Assembly (NCBI GenBank): GCA_016792845.1
Contig: JAEUKH010000037.1
Span: 1-64,000 of the forward strand
From: Myxococcales bacterium
GTDB taxonomy: Bacteria; Myxococcota_A; Polyangia; Polyangiales; Ga0077539
Direction: 5' to 3'
Length of the DNA: 64,000 nt
Shown here: positions 37,665-47,100 of the stretch, piece after piece
How positions within the stretch are numbered: the stretch's first letter is position 1
How the letters are laid out: every line of letters starts with the position of its first letter
The notes under the pieces: generated by a model
The model's database searches: none
What the model saw: the letters and a program-made list of their open reading frames with translations, nothing else
Told to the model about the DNA's origin: nothing
Position numbers and translations under genes: made by a program

Positions 37665-38476
37665 GCGCCAGGCCCCGCATCGCACTCTCGGGTGAAGCCT
37701 CGTTCGTGTCGTCTCCCGGCGTCGGCGGCGTGCAATTCCTCGCGTGGACGCGGGTGATGAAGAACGGCGCCCTCGAGGTCATCCGCGTCATCGTTGACGC
37801 CGACGGCACCCTCGGCGACGTGACCCGCGGCGAGGCCTCGCGGTCGAAGCTCAAAGACGAATTCGCCACGCTCACCCACGAGACCAAGGTGCGGGTCGGC
37901 CCCGCCCCGGGCGCGTACGTCGCCGCGCGGGTGCTCGCGGCCCGAGACGCGCACCTCGCCGCGGGCAAGACCCTCGGCGTGAACGAGACCCAATGGCTCT
38001 CGAAGCTCCCGGCGTCAGCCTCGCCCGAGCCGCACCCCACGGCGACCTGGGCCGTCGACGACGCCGAGCTGAGGGTGGCCCGCGGCATCGACCTCCACGG
38101 CGAGCCTGAGCTGCGCGCGATGGTGCCGAGCCCCGCGGCGGTCGCGTTCATCGCGGCCTTCGTCGAGAAGGCGACCGCGGCCGACAGCGAGGTCGACCCT
38201 GACGACCGCACCCGGGGCGCGTTCCTCTCGGCCATCGATGCGTTCTACGGCGATTCTGAGCGGGCAAGGCTCGGCACGCTCTTGCGCGACACGGCCCTGG
38301 TCTTCCTCGCCACCCAGCGCGCAGACCGCGCCCTCGACGCCGTCGCGACGGCGCAGGTCATCGAAGCCGTCGACAGCCTGCGCCCCCACGAGGTGCCCTT
38401 CGTGATGAGCCTCTTCTACAAATTTATGTTGGTGCGCCGCGAGCTCCAGCGCCAACGCTCAGGGGCCGGCGAGTAA
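37661..38476 (+). CDS. Unknown 271-residue protein
   Basis: I do not recognise this protein. It starts at GTG 37661 within the ridA stop. The N-terminal 110 residues look like an alpha/beta domain (VQFLAWTRVMKNGALEVIRVIVD), the middle is helical, and the C-terminal part ends in a long basic helix (MSLFYKFMLVRRELQRQRSG). No signal or membrane segment is seen. It has GC-rich codon use throughout and no frame break, so it is a real gene. Its last 18 bases overlap the 3' end of zapA on the other strand. Confidence 0.55.
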   Translation: MSARPRIALSGEASFVSSPGVGGVQFLAWTRVMKNGALEVIRVIVDADGTLGDVTRGEASRSKLKDEFATLTHETKVRVGPAPGAYVAARVLAARDAHLAAGKTLGVNETQWLSKLPASASPEPHPTATWAVDDAELRVARGIDLHGEPELRAMVPSPAAVAFIAAFVEKATAADSEVDPDDRTRGAFLSAIDAFYGDSERARLGTLLRDTALVFLATQRADRALDAVATAQVIEAVDSLRPHEVPFVMSLFYKFMLVRRELQRQRSGAGE

Positions 38477-38845
38477 GAGCTCGTCGTCGACGAGGGCCCG
38501 ATCGACCTCGGTGAGGGCCTCGACGAGCACGCCGCGGGCGGCCTCTTGGGCCTCGCGAACGGCCACCTCGGCGGCGCGGCGGGCGCGGTCACGCTCGGCC
38601 CGCGCGTCGTCGGCGCGGCGCCGCGCGGCGAGCATCTCGTCGGCAAGGTCGAGCGCGACCAGCGCGAGGAGCGTGGCCTGGGTGGCGATGCGAGGGCCCT
38701 TGCCGAGCGCCTCGACCCGCTCGTTGATCAGCGCCGCGAGCTTCTGAAGATGGGCCTCGTCGGCGCTCGCCGACAGCCGGAGCTTCTGCCCGGCCACTTC
38801 AAGGTTGATCGCGCTGCGCGGAGCTTCGCCCGGAGGAGGTGCCAC
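38459..38845 (-). CDS. zapA: Cell division protein ZapA
   Basis: A 128-residue protein that binds FtsZ and bundles its filaments at the division ring. The N-terminal half has the ZapA pattern INLEVAGQKLRLSAS, EAHLQKLAALINERVEALG and IATQATLLALVALDLADEML; the C-terminal half is an Arg/Ala/Glu-rich coiled coil, as expected for the dimer. The start is not certain: GTG at 38845 has TAGGGG just upstream and begins right before the conserved part. It is the last gene of a long minus-strand set. The glycoside-hydrolase-like and unknown genes upstream may not be related to division. Confidence 0.85.
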   Translation of the reverse strand: MAPPPGEAPRSAINLEVAGQKLRLSASADEAHLQKLAALINERVEALGKGPRIATQATLLALVALDLADEMLAARRRADDARAERDRARRAAEVAVREAQEAARGVLVEALTEVDRALVDDELLLAGP

Positions 38846-38977
38846 GCCCCTATGGCTACGCGATTCGCGCCGCGCCGAGAAGGGGCCTTCGAGGCCCTCA
38901 TCGCTCCCGCGGGCTATCACCCCCCAAGGCCGACCCGTAGACGCCCTCAGAGCGCCCCACAGGCCCGCAGGGGCGCC

Positions 38978-40027
38978 CTACCGCGTGTCGTCGGGCGCCG
39001 CGTCGGGCGGACGGGTCGTGCTCTGGCGCAAGAGCGAGGCGATCACGCTCATGGGGTCGAAGCCGAGATAGGCCGAGAGGTCGACGCTCGCGGCGCGCTC
39101 GACCGCCGCGCGGAGCCCCCGGGCGAAGGGCGCGAAGCCGCCCACCTGTTCGAGCGAGCCGAGCAGCGTCTGCGAGCGCGCGGCCACGCCCCGGAGAGCC
39201 CGCGCGCCGATGCCCACCGCCACCCAAGGCGGCATCGGGTCGATGATGACGTCGCGGCTCGCCACGGCGCCCGCCCAGTCGACGCTGCCGTCGCCGCGGA
39301 CGAGGCGCCGGAAGGTCTCGGTGGGCGCGTAGACCCCGACCGCGAGAGGCCCGAGCTGCCGTTCGAGGGCCGCCCGGATCACCCGGTAGTCGCGCCGAAA
39401 GTCGCCCCCGAGGGGCCCCACCATCCGGGCGATGTCTTCGGGGCCGTGGAGCCGGTCGAGGTTCGTCCCGCGGCGGCGGGCGGCCATCGCGGTGTCGAGA
39501 TGGTCGCCGTCGAAGAGCACGAGCGCGGCGACGTGGCCGTCGGCGAGCACAGCGTCCCAAGCGCGGAGCACCATGTCGAGAGGGGGCGAGGGGATGTTGC
39601 GCGGCGGGCGCGGCAACACCTGGAGCGCGCCGTCGTCGAGGAGCTCGCGCAACACACCCAACACCAGCGTGACCGTCGCGAAGGGGGTGTCGTCGACGAG
39701 GCTGCGCGCGCCGAGCCGCTCCCAGAAGGAGGCCACGGCTCCGAGCCTGAGCGCCGCGGCGAAGCGGGTCGCGGTGGCGTCGGCGAGGGTCGAGAGCGTC
39801 GCCTCGGGCTCCCACGGGCCCTCGTGCGCGACGGCCCCGCGCAAGGTGTGCAGCACCCGCAACACCCGCTCGCCGTCGTGCAGCACCAGGAGCACCCCGC
39901 CGCGGCTCTCGGGCGTGAGCCGCCAGGCCTCGGGCGCTCGGCTCGCGAGGCCCGGCACAAAGAGCGTCACGAGGCGCTGCCAGGCCCGGGCGTCAAAGCC
40001 CGACACGAGGGTCTGAGCGTCGATCAC
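38978..40027 (-). CDS. Unknown 349-residue protein
   Basis: No family is recognised. The protein is soluble-looking with mixed helices and strands: GGVLLVLHDGERVLRVLHT, HVAALVLFDGDHLDTAMAAR, IARMVGPLGGDFRRDYRVIR and LSAYLGFDPMSVIASLLRQ. The LVLFDGDHLDTA stretch has an acidic pocket like that of nucleotidyl or phosphatase folds, but this is not enough to assign activity. The GTG start overlaps the stop of the upstream gene (GTGA), so both are translated together. It lies between the glycoside-hydrolase-like gene and zapA. Confidence 0.5.
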   Translation of the reverse strand: MIDAQTLVSGFDARAWQRLVTLFVPGLASRAPEAWRLTPESRGGVLLVLHDGERVLRVLHTLRGAVAHEGPWEPEATLSTLADATATRFAAALRLGAVASFWERLGARSLVDDTPFATVTLVLGVLRELLDDGALQVLPRPPRNIPSPPLDMVLRAWDAVLADGHVAALVLFDGDHLDTAMAARRRGTNLDRLHGPEDIARMVGPLGGDFRRDYRVIRAALERQLGPLAVGVYAPTETFRRLVRGDGSVDWAGAVASRDVIIDPMPPWVAVGIGARALRGVAARSQTLLGSLEQVGGFAPFARGLRAAVERAASVDLSAYLGFDPMSVIASLLRQSTTRPPDAAPDDTR

Positions 40028-41466
40028 AGCGCACCTCCCGCGACCGCGACGGGCCGCCCCGGCGCGACCGCGACCCGCTCGCCGAGGGCCGTGGTCACCG
40101 TCACCGCCTCGCTGTGATCGTGGGCGAGCACCCACACGACGCCCGCCTCGGTGGCCACGCAGCGCGACATCACCGGCACCTCGGGCTCGACCCGCAAGAG
40201 CGGAAACTCGCGCTCCGCCCGCACCGCGTAGCCCTCGACGGCGGGCGCCACCAGCGGCACCCGGGGCAGCACCCCTGAGTCAGACTCAGTCAACACGGCG
40301 GCCCCGAGGAAGTCGTCGAGCCCGAGCCCCAGGCTTTGAAACAAGCCCAACGGCAGGCCCGAGGGCGGGAGCGCTGCGAGCCGCGCGGTGAGCGATTCTT
40401 GAGTGTGACTCAGCGGCAAGGTCCACTCGGTGCCGCGGGGCCAGCGGCGCTGCTGGGCCACGAGCTCCTGCCAGCGCGCGGCGTGCGGGCGCGGCTCTCC
40501 CTCGGCGTTCACCAGGGCCCCGATGGCGCCGTCGCCCGCCGCCCCGAGGTGCACCGAGAAGCGCTCGACCCCCGCGGCGAAGGCCAGCTCGGCCACCGCG
40601 CGACGGTGCGCGCTCGACACCGGCGCCTCGGTCACCGTCGCCCCCGCGTGGAGCGTCACCAAGGCCCCCCGGGGCAGCGCCTCGGCGAAGCGCATCTCAC
40701 GCCAGATCGCGCGCAACCCCGCCCGCGGCCCCGGCGCCGAGGTCGCGAAGGCGAAGCGCGGCGCCAGCATCGGCACCACCGGCGACTGCGAGAGCGGCCC
40801 GCTCACCGAGAGCACCACCTGGTCGGCCCCGAAGCCCGCCTCGACGACGGCCTGGGCCAAGGCTTCGAGGTACTCGGCCTCGTGGGTCGCGCTCGCCCGA
40901 AGCCACCCAACGGGGCTCTCGGGCTCGGGGCGCACCGCGTCGGGGTGGTGGTCGCCGTCGCACGCCTCGTCGCGCCACGAAAAGGCGCGCCCCTCGCCGA
41001 CGAGCACCGCGTCGACGAGGCCCCGGGCGGGTTCGAGGGCGCGCAGGGCGGCGCTCACCCACTGACGCGATTCGAAGCGGTATCCGCGGCTCGCCCGCGA
41101 GGGCAGGGGCACGAGCCGCAGCCCCGCCGGGGTCACCCGGGGGTTGTTGCGCCGGGTGCGCGACGCGAGGTTCGGGTCTCGCACGACGCGCTCAGGCAGG
41201 CCGAGCGCCTCAAGGCCCTCGACGGGCCCCGGGCCGAGACGCACCACGGCGCGGAGGCCCCGGGCCTCGACGTGCTTCAAGAAGGCCGCCACGTTGAGCC
41301 GCGGAGACTGAAAATCGAAGCGCCCCCCGCCGCGGTCGTGGTCGCGCCAGACCAGCGGGAGGTCGAGGGTGTCAAAGCCAAGCCCCGCGAGGCCGTCGAC
41401 CACCCGAGACCATCGAGAAGGGTCAAGCGAGGCCAGGGCCACCGAGGCCGCACGCACTGCTCTCAT
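40024..41466 (-). CDS. Beta-galactosidase-like TIM-barrel protein (GH35/GH42-like)
   Basis: A 480-residue protein with the N-terminal barrel pattern of glycoside hydrolase clan A: SRWSRVVDGLAGLGFDTLDL, VWRDHDRGGGRFDF, LNVAAFLKHVEARGLRAVVR and LGPGPVEG. A strand AVLVGEGRAFSW carries a Glu at the place of the acid/base residue. The second half has VTLHAGATVTEAP, WTLPLSHTQ and beta-rich end segments, including a VVWVLAHDHSEAVTVTTALG part like GH35 C-terminal jelly rolls. No signal peptide is present from the ATG at 41466, so any substrate would be inside the cell. The second catalytic Glu is not certain, so the enzyme may be inactive or have another role. It heads a cluster with the 349-residue gene and zapA. 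Confidence 0.6.
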   Translation of the reverse strand: MRAVRAASVALASLDPSRWSRVVDGLAGLGFDTLDLPLVWRDHDRGGGRFDFQSPRLNVAAFLKHVEARGLRAVVRLGPGPVEGLEALGLPERVVRDPNLASRTRRNNPRVTPAGLRLVPLPSRASRGYRFESRQWVSAALRALEPARGLVDAVLVGEGRAFSWRDEACDGDHHPDAVRPEPESPVGWLRASATHEAEYLEALAQAVVEAGFGADQVVLSVSGPLSQSPVVPMLAPRFAFATSAPGPRAGLRAIWREMRFAEALPRGALVTLHAGATVTEAPVSSAHRRAVAELAFAAGVERFSVHLGAAGDGAIGALVNAEGEPRPHAARWQELVAQQRRWPRGTEWTLPLSHTQESLTARLAALPPSGLPLGLFQSLGLGLDDFLGAAVLTESDSGVLPRVPLVAPAVEGYAVRAEREFPLLRVEPEVPVMSRCVATEAGVVWVLAHDHSEAVTVTTALGERVAVAPGRPVAVAGGAL

Positions 41467-41564
41467 ACGACGCGTGAAGGTACACGCTTGGCCCCGCGGT
41501 GGCAGCAACGCACGCGCGCCCCCGCGGTCGAATCAGCGGTCCGGCGCGGTGACCTCAGGCGCAC

Positions 41565-42197
41565 TCAGGGGCTGCGCCGCCAGCGCTGGCGGCGGCGGTC
41601 GTGCTCGACCAAGACCTCTTCGCCCTCGTCGGTGCGCACCAGAAACAAGCTCTGATCGTCGCGGCGCTCGACCCCAAGGACGGCCTGCACCCGACGCCGA
41701 ACCCCGCCGTCGCTGAAGGCCGTCGGGAAGGCGTCACCCTCGCGCTCGACGAGCTCGACCGCGCGCAGAATCGAGAGCGCCGCCGGGAGTGGCTCGCCGG
41801 CCTCGACGCAGAGCGCCTGCGCGGCCATGGCGCACTGCTCGGCAACCTTGGCCCGGAGCGTCGGGCTGCCCGTCGCGAGGATGAGAAAGCACCGGTCGGT
41901 GACGTGCCGCGCGACGATGCAGCGACCCGCCGCGAGAACCCGGAGCTCCAGCACCGTCCCGAGGGCGGTGAGGTCGGCGAGGCCCGCCGTTCGGGCGAGC
42001 GGCAGGGCGAGCTCGGCCCCGAGCACCCGCGCGTCGAAGGGGTCGATGCGCGTCGCAAAATCGATGGTCTCGCCCTCGCCGTCGATGAACACCGCGCAGA
42101 GCGCCTCGTCGACCGAACGCACGAGGCTCTCGAGGATGGGCGTAAACCCCGTCTCGAACACGCCCCGGGGCAAGAGCCTGGCCCCAAAGTGCTTCAA
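41565..42197 (-). CDS. Roadblock/LC7-like domain protein
   Basis: A 210-residue protein. The first part (about 10-115) has the layout of Roadblock/LC7 domains: a helix (FETGFTPILESLVRSVD), strands ALCAVFIDGEGETIDFA, a second helix with GADL-like positions and LAAGRCIVARHVTDRCFLIL. These domains often serve small GTPases such as MglA in myxobacteria. The C-terminal 90 residues (AVELVEREGDAFPTAFS and LFLVRTDEGEEVLVEHD) are of unknown type. The TTG start at 42197 overlaps the stop of the upstream gene (TTGA), which supports it. A 98-bp gap separates its stop from the next gene. Confidence 0.55.
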   Translation of the reverse strand: MKHFGARLLPRGVFETGFTPILESLVRSVDEALCAVFIDGEGETIDFATRIDPFDARVLGAELALPLARTAGLADLTALGTVLELRVLAAGRCIVARHVTDRCFLILATGSPTLRAKVAEQCAMAAQALCVEAGEPLPAALSILRAVELVEREGDAFPTAFSDGGVRRRVQAVLGVERRDDQSLFLVRTDEGEEVLVEHDRRRQRWRRSP

Positions 42198-43096
42198 GGC
42201 TCGCGCCCGCTCCGCACGAAGGGAGAGGGGTCGACCTCGACCGGGGTGCGCGCCCGCAGCCGCGCGACGCCATCGCGGAGCCGACGCGCTTCGTTCACCA
42301 CCCGGAGCTGCTGCCGCACGATGGCCTCGACCTCGGCCTCGATGCGCGGCCCCGGCGCCCGCTCCTCGACGAGCAACAGCACATGCGCGCCAAAGTCCGA
42401 GAGAAAGGGCTCGCTCAGCGGGGTTTCGAGAGACTGCGCGAAGAGCGCCCGCACAAAGGCCGGGTCGTAGCGCGCGCCCTCGGCGTGACCGAGCGCGTCG
42501 CAGGGCGCGAGGTCTTCGATGCGCGGCGCCACCCCGTCGACCGCAGCGGTCTGCGCGCGAAACGCCGCCCGGTCGGGGCGCTGCCCCGAGGCCCCCAGGA
42601 GCCGCGCCCGAAAGGCCGCCGCCCGCGCCATCGCCCGCGCCCGCCCCGCCGCGTCGCGCGCCTGCGCCTCGAACAGCGCGTGAACCGCCACTCGCGTAAC
42701 CCCCGGCGCGAGGTCGGGCCGCCGCGCCGCGATCGCCTCGCGCAACTCGGCCGGGTCGAGGTCTTCTTCGCGCAGCTCGACGTGCCGCGCGAGCCAAGTC
42801 TGGATCACCCCGCGCCACCGCGCATCGCGCACCGCCACGTCGGCCTCGACCGGCGGCGCCTCGCGCACCAGGGCCTGGGCCAGCAGCTCCTCTTCGATCG
42901 CCCGGTCGAGCGCCTCGCGCGCCGTGCAGCCCCGCGCCGCCGCGATCAGGGCCACGTCGTCGGCGGTGACCACCCCCGCGCCCACCCGCGCCACCACCGG
43001 GCCCGACGGCGGGGGACGCGGCGTCACCGCGGGCTCACGCCGCGCGCCGCACGCCACGAGGCCGAGGGCCGCCAACCAGCGCGCACGCCGCGCCAT
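42194..43096 (-). CDS. SurA/PpiD-like lipoprotein (peptidyl-prolyl isomerase-type chaperone)
   Basis: A 300-residue lipoprotein starting at ATG 43096 (leader ending LGLVACG). The N-terminal helical part, VVARVGAGVVTADDVALI followed by AREALDRAIEEELLAQALVR, is the pattern of SurA/PrsA N-domains. The middle (VTRVAVHALFEAQARD...) and YDPAFVRALFAQSLETPLSEPFLSDFGAHVLLLVEE look like a parvulin-type PPIC domain, with the terminal FGAHVLLLVEE strand common to the family. It probably helps fold outer-membrane proteins; activity is not proven because parvulin catalytic residues are weak. It overlaps both neighbours by 1-4 bases. Confidence 0.7.
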   Translation of the reverse strand: MARRARWLAALGLVACGARREPAVTPRPPPSGPVVARVGAGVVTADDVALIAAARGCTAREALDRAIEEELLAQALVREAPPVEADVAVRDARWRGVIQTWLARHVELREEDLDPAELREAIAARRPDLAPGVTRVAVHALFEAQARDAAGRARAMARAAAFRARLLGASGQRPDRAAFRAQTAAVDGVAPRIEDLAPCDALGHAEGARYDPAFVRALFAQSLETPLSEPFLSDFGAHVLLLVEERAPGPRIEAEVEAIVRQQLRVVNEARRLRDGVARLRARTPVEVDPSPFVRSGREP

Positions 43097-43284
43097 CACT
43101 CGGCAGTGTCGGGGCGCAACAGCTCGACCCCCGCCTGGCTCACGAACCACCCGATGCAGACCGCCAGAAGGGCCGAGACGAACTCTCGCCGGTCAAGCGC
43201 CCTCAGGGCCATGTAGAAAGGGTAAAGCGCCGCGAGCACGAGGCCCGCGCCGCCGACGCGAGTGAGCACCCGCAGCGCACGCAT
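43096..43284 (-). CDS. Small two-helix membrane protein
   Basis: A 62-residue protein with two membrane helices (GGAGLVLAALYPFYMALRAL and FVSALLAVCIGWFVSQAGVE) separated by a charged loop RALDRREF. The stop overlaps the start of the SurA-like gene (TGATG), which supports its being translated. No family is recognised. It may serve in the same envelope task as its neighbour. Confidence 0.6.
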   Translation of the reverse strand: MRALRVLTRVGGAGLVLAALYPFYMALRALDRREFVSALLAVCIGWFVSQAGVELLRPDTAE

Positions 43285-43321
43285 GGCGAGACCATATCAC
43301 CGTCAGCCCGGGGGCCAACGG

Positions 43322-44074
43322 TCATCGCGCGCGGTCGAGCCAGACCTTCATCGCGAACGCCAACAGCGAGCCCGTCATGAGCCAGATCGCGCGGCTGAGG
43401 TTGCGCCGACGCTCAGGCCCCCGGCGCAAGAGCGAGGGCCCGAGCAACAGCACCCAAGCGAGCGAGAGCGCCAGCCCCACGCCCAAAACCATCACGCGCC
43501 GCGCCGCCACGCCGTCGAGGGCTGCGCCCGCCCGAGCGGTCACCACCCAACTCGGCAGCACCAACGAGAGGCCTAGGCCCATCAGCGCCGTCAAGGCGTA
43601 CCCCAACGGCTGAAGCGGCGGCGTCGAGGCGAGGGGAGGGCTCGCCCCCGAAGGCTCCAGCGGCACCGCGGTGACCCGCGCCCGAGGGGCCGTCGACTGC
43701 CACCAAAGGGCCACGCTCGCGGCGAAGGCCAGCGCGGCCGCGGCGCCCATCAGCTGCGTCGCGAAGTCGAGCCGCGCCGTATGAAACAGCCCCTGCGCCA
43801 GCGCCCCGAGCCCCAACGCAAGCGGAAAGCCCGCCGCGCCCGCGAAGAGCGCCCGCGCCCGGGCCCCGCGACGGCCCTCGAAGGCCATCACCGCCAACGC
43901 GAAGGGCGCCGGCAGCGCCCCCATGAACGCCTCGGTCCGACCCAGGGCCAAGGCCGGCAAGAGCCCGAGCACCAGCCATGTCGCGAGGCCGAACACCCAC
44001 GGCGCGGCGCTCACCCACAGCGGGGCCGAGAAATCGCCTCCGAGACCCTGGGCGTCGTGCCGAGACCCGCTCAC
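43322..44074 (-). CDS. Membrane protein of unknown function
   Basis: A 250-residue integral membrane protein with about six or seven predicted helices, among them WVFGLATWLVLGLLPALAL, LFAGAAGFPLALGLGALAQG, LGYALTALMGLGLSLVLPSW and MVLGVGLALSLAWVLLLGPS. The N-terminal 25 residues are polar and would be in the cytoplasm. No transporter or enzyme motif is seen. GTG start at 44074, divergent from a kinase gene with 55 bp between. The next gene on this strand begins 37 bp after its stop. Confidence 0.6.
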   Translation of the reverse strand: MSGSRHDAQGLGGDFSAPLWVSAAPWVFGLATWLVLGLLPALALGRTEAFMGALPAPFALAVMAFEGRRGARARALFAGAAGFPLALGLGALAQGLFHTARLDFATQLMGAAAALAFAASVALWWQSTAPRARVTAVPLEPSGASPPLASTPPLQPLGYALTALMGLGLSLVLPSWVVTARAGAALDGVAARRVMVLGVGLALSLAWVLLLGPSLLRRGPERRRNLSRAIWLMTGSLLAFAMKVWLDRAR

Positions 44075-44129
44075 GGCGCGACGCTAGCAGGCTTTCGGAG
44101 CGCTCGCTTGATTGATATGCTCCCGTGCT

Positions 44130-47100
44130 GTGAGAGCGTGTGAGCAGTGTCGTCGCAGCTGTGGCGACGACGATCGGTTCTGCCCGGGGTGTGGCGCGGC
44201 CTTGCTGGCGCCCCGCGCGAAGGCGGGCGACCCGCTCTTGGGGCGCACCCTCGCGGGGAGCTACCTCGTGCTCGAAGCGATCGGCGCCGGGGGCATGGGC
44301 CGGGTCTACCGCGCCGAGCAGGTGAGCCTGAACAAGACCGTCGCGGTGAAGGCCATTCACCCCCATCTTGCGAGCGATGAGTCGGCCGCGGGGCGCTTCT
44401 ACACCGAGGCGCGGGCGTGCTCGCGCATCAACCACCCGAACGCCGTCAGCGTGCTCGATTTCGGGCGCACCGAAGAGGGCCTGCTCTACATCGTGATGGA
44501 GTACCTCCGCGGCCGCGACCTCGCCCGGGTCGTGTGGGAGCGCGGGCGCCTCTCGACCCGCGAGTCGGTGCACATCATCACGCAGGTGCTCGCGGCGCTC
44601 TCAGAGGCCCATCACCACCAGGTCGTCCACCGCGACGTGAAGCCCGAGAACATCTTTGTCGAGCCCATGCGCACCGGCGAAGAGTTCGTCAAAGTGCTCG
44701 ATTTCGGCCTCGCGCGGCTCCTCGACGGCCCGGGCAACCGCATGACCAACCCGGGCCTCGTGTGCGGCACCCCCGAGTTCATGGCGCCCGAGCAGTGCCA
44801 GGGCGAGACCGTGGGCCCCCAGAGCGATCAGTACGCCGCCGCGGTGGTGCTCTACCACTGCCTCACCGGGCGCCTGCCCTTCGAGGCCGACGCGCCCGCG
44901 CAGGTGCTCTTGAAGCAGGTCGTCGAGCCCGCGCCCGACCCGCGCAAGTTCGCGCCCTCGGTGCCCGAGTCGATGGTGAAGGTCTTGCGCAGGGCCCTCG
45001 AAAAGAAGCCCGAAGCGCGGTACCCGAGCGTGGTCGATTTCGCCTCGGCGCTGCGCCTCGCGCTCGAAGAGGCCGAGGGCCCCACGCCCCGGGTGAAGTC
45101 AGGCATCCTGTGCGTGAGCTGCAATGAGCCCATCACCCCGGGGGTGAAGTTCTGCTCAAACTGCGGCACGCCCTTCGGCAAGACCCCCGCGCGGAGCGAC
45201 GTTCGCACCCCCACGCCCACGCCCCACGTCACCGACCCGCGCATCGGCGAGCGGCTCACCGCGCCGCCCTTTGTGGGCCGCCAAACCGAGCGCGCGAAGC
45301 TCAACGAGGCTTGGGTGCGGGCCCGCGAGGGCGGCTTCGAGTTCGTGCGGGTGATCGGCGAAGAGGGCAGCGGGCGGCACAGACTCGTGAGCGACCTCGT
45401 GGCCACCGCGAAGGCCGACGGCGCGCGGGTGGTGACGGTGCGCCCCGACCCGACCTGGGCCGATGTGCCCTACGAGCCCGTGCGCCGCGCGGTGCGCGAG
45501 CTCCTGGGCATCGCCGGGGCGGTCGACCCGTGCGACTGGCTTGAGTCGGTCACCGACGCGGGCAGGGGCGGGGCAGATCCGCTCGTAAGGGCTGGGTTCC
45601 ACGAGATTTTTCGCTCCCAGGGGGCCGCCGGGCTCGAACCCGCAGCCCGCAACGACGCGGCCGCCCGGGCGGTGCGCTTCGCCCTCGCGGGGGTCGGCAG
45701 CCACCGCGGTCCGGTGCTCTTCGTGGTCTCGCGCGCCGATCGGGTCGACGCGGCCACGCGCCGGGTGCTCACGTCGGTGTGCGCCACCCCCGTGCCGGGC
45801 CCGGTGATGGCCTTGGTGCTCCAGACGCCGCGGTACGTCTCGCCGGTGGCCTCGACCCTGGAGCTCCGGCTCGGGGGCTTCGATCCCCGCGAGGTCCAGG
45901 AGTTCCTCCGCGCGGTGGCCATGACCGACATCGAGCTGCCCGAGGGGCCTCTCTCGCCGCTGCACCTCTTGCAGCTCTTGCACTGGCACCGCGAGGGCGG
46001 CGGCCCCGCGCCGCGGCAGCTCGTCGACCTCGTGTCGGCCCGCATCGCCAGGGTCTCACCGAGCGCGCGGCGCATCCTCCAAGGCCTCGCCATCGTGGGC
46101 GAGACGAGCCTCGACCTCCTCGACTCGGTGGTCGAAGCGCGCTGCGACGACGCCACCCTCGACTGGCTCCTGCGCAACGGGTGGATCCACCGCGACGCCC
46201 AAGACCTCCACGAGCGGCTCCGCATCGCGCACCCGATGTTGCGCGAGGTGATCCGCTCTGAGACCCCCGCCGCGGTGGCCGAGGCGCTGCATCGCGCGGC
46301 GCTCCGGGTGGCCGAGACCCTGGAGCTCCCGATGGAGGTGCGGGCCATGCACGCCGACCTCGGCGGCGACGTGTTCCGCGCGCTGGTGCTCTACGACCCT
46401 GTGGGCGACGCCGCCACCTTGCGCGGCGACTACGACTCGGCGGCCCGGGTGCTCCGCCGGGGCCTCGAACTCGCGCGCCGCGAGCTGAGCCGCGGCGACC
46501 TCAACGAGCCCGACAGCGCCGTGGTGATTTTCGCCCTCAAGCTCAGCGAGGCCCTCTTCAAGACGGGGCACCTCGTCGAGGCCGAAGGGGTGCTCCGAGA
46601 GGGCATCGGGGTGGCGCCCCGCGGCGGCGCAGAGGCCCTGCGGCTCCAGGCCCAGCTCGGCCGCATCTTGCTCGCCCGTGGCCGCGTCGACGACGCCCGG
46701 CGCACCCTCGACCTCGCGCTGCAACAGGGCCTGCGGCAAAACCTCAGGGCCGTCGCGGTCGACCTCTATGTGCGCCGCGCCGAGCTCTCGACGCACGTCC
46801 AGCAGCACGAAGAGGCCGTCGAATTCCTCGGCCTCGCCTCGGCCATGCTGCGCGAGCGGAGCCTCAAGGGTGAGCGCGCCATCGGCCGCCGCAAGCTCGC
46901 CGAGGTGCTCTTGAAGCTCGCCTCGGCCCAGCGCCTCGCGGGGCAGTCGTCGAAAGAGACCCTCGAACAGCTCGCGGGGCTCCAGGCCGAGCTCGACTGG
47001 CCGCTCGGTCGCGCGCTCTACGAGAGCGAGGTGGCCGAAGAGGCAGAGGCGCAGAGCGAGCCGCGTCGGGCCCTCAGCGCGTGGCGCCGCGCCCTGGCCG

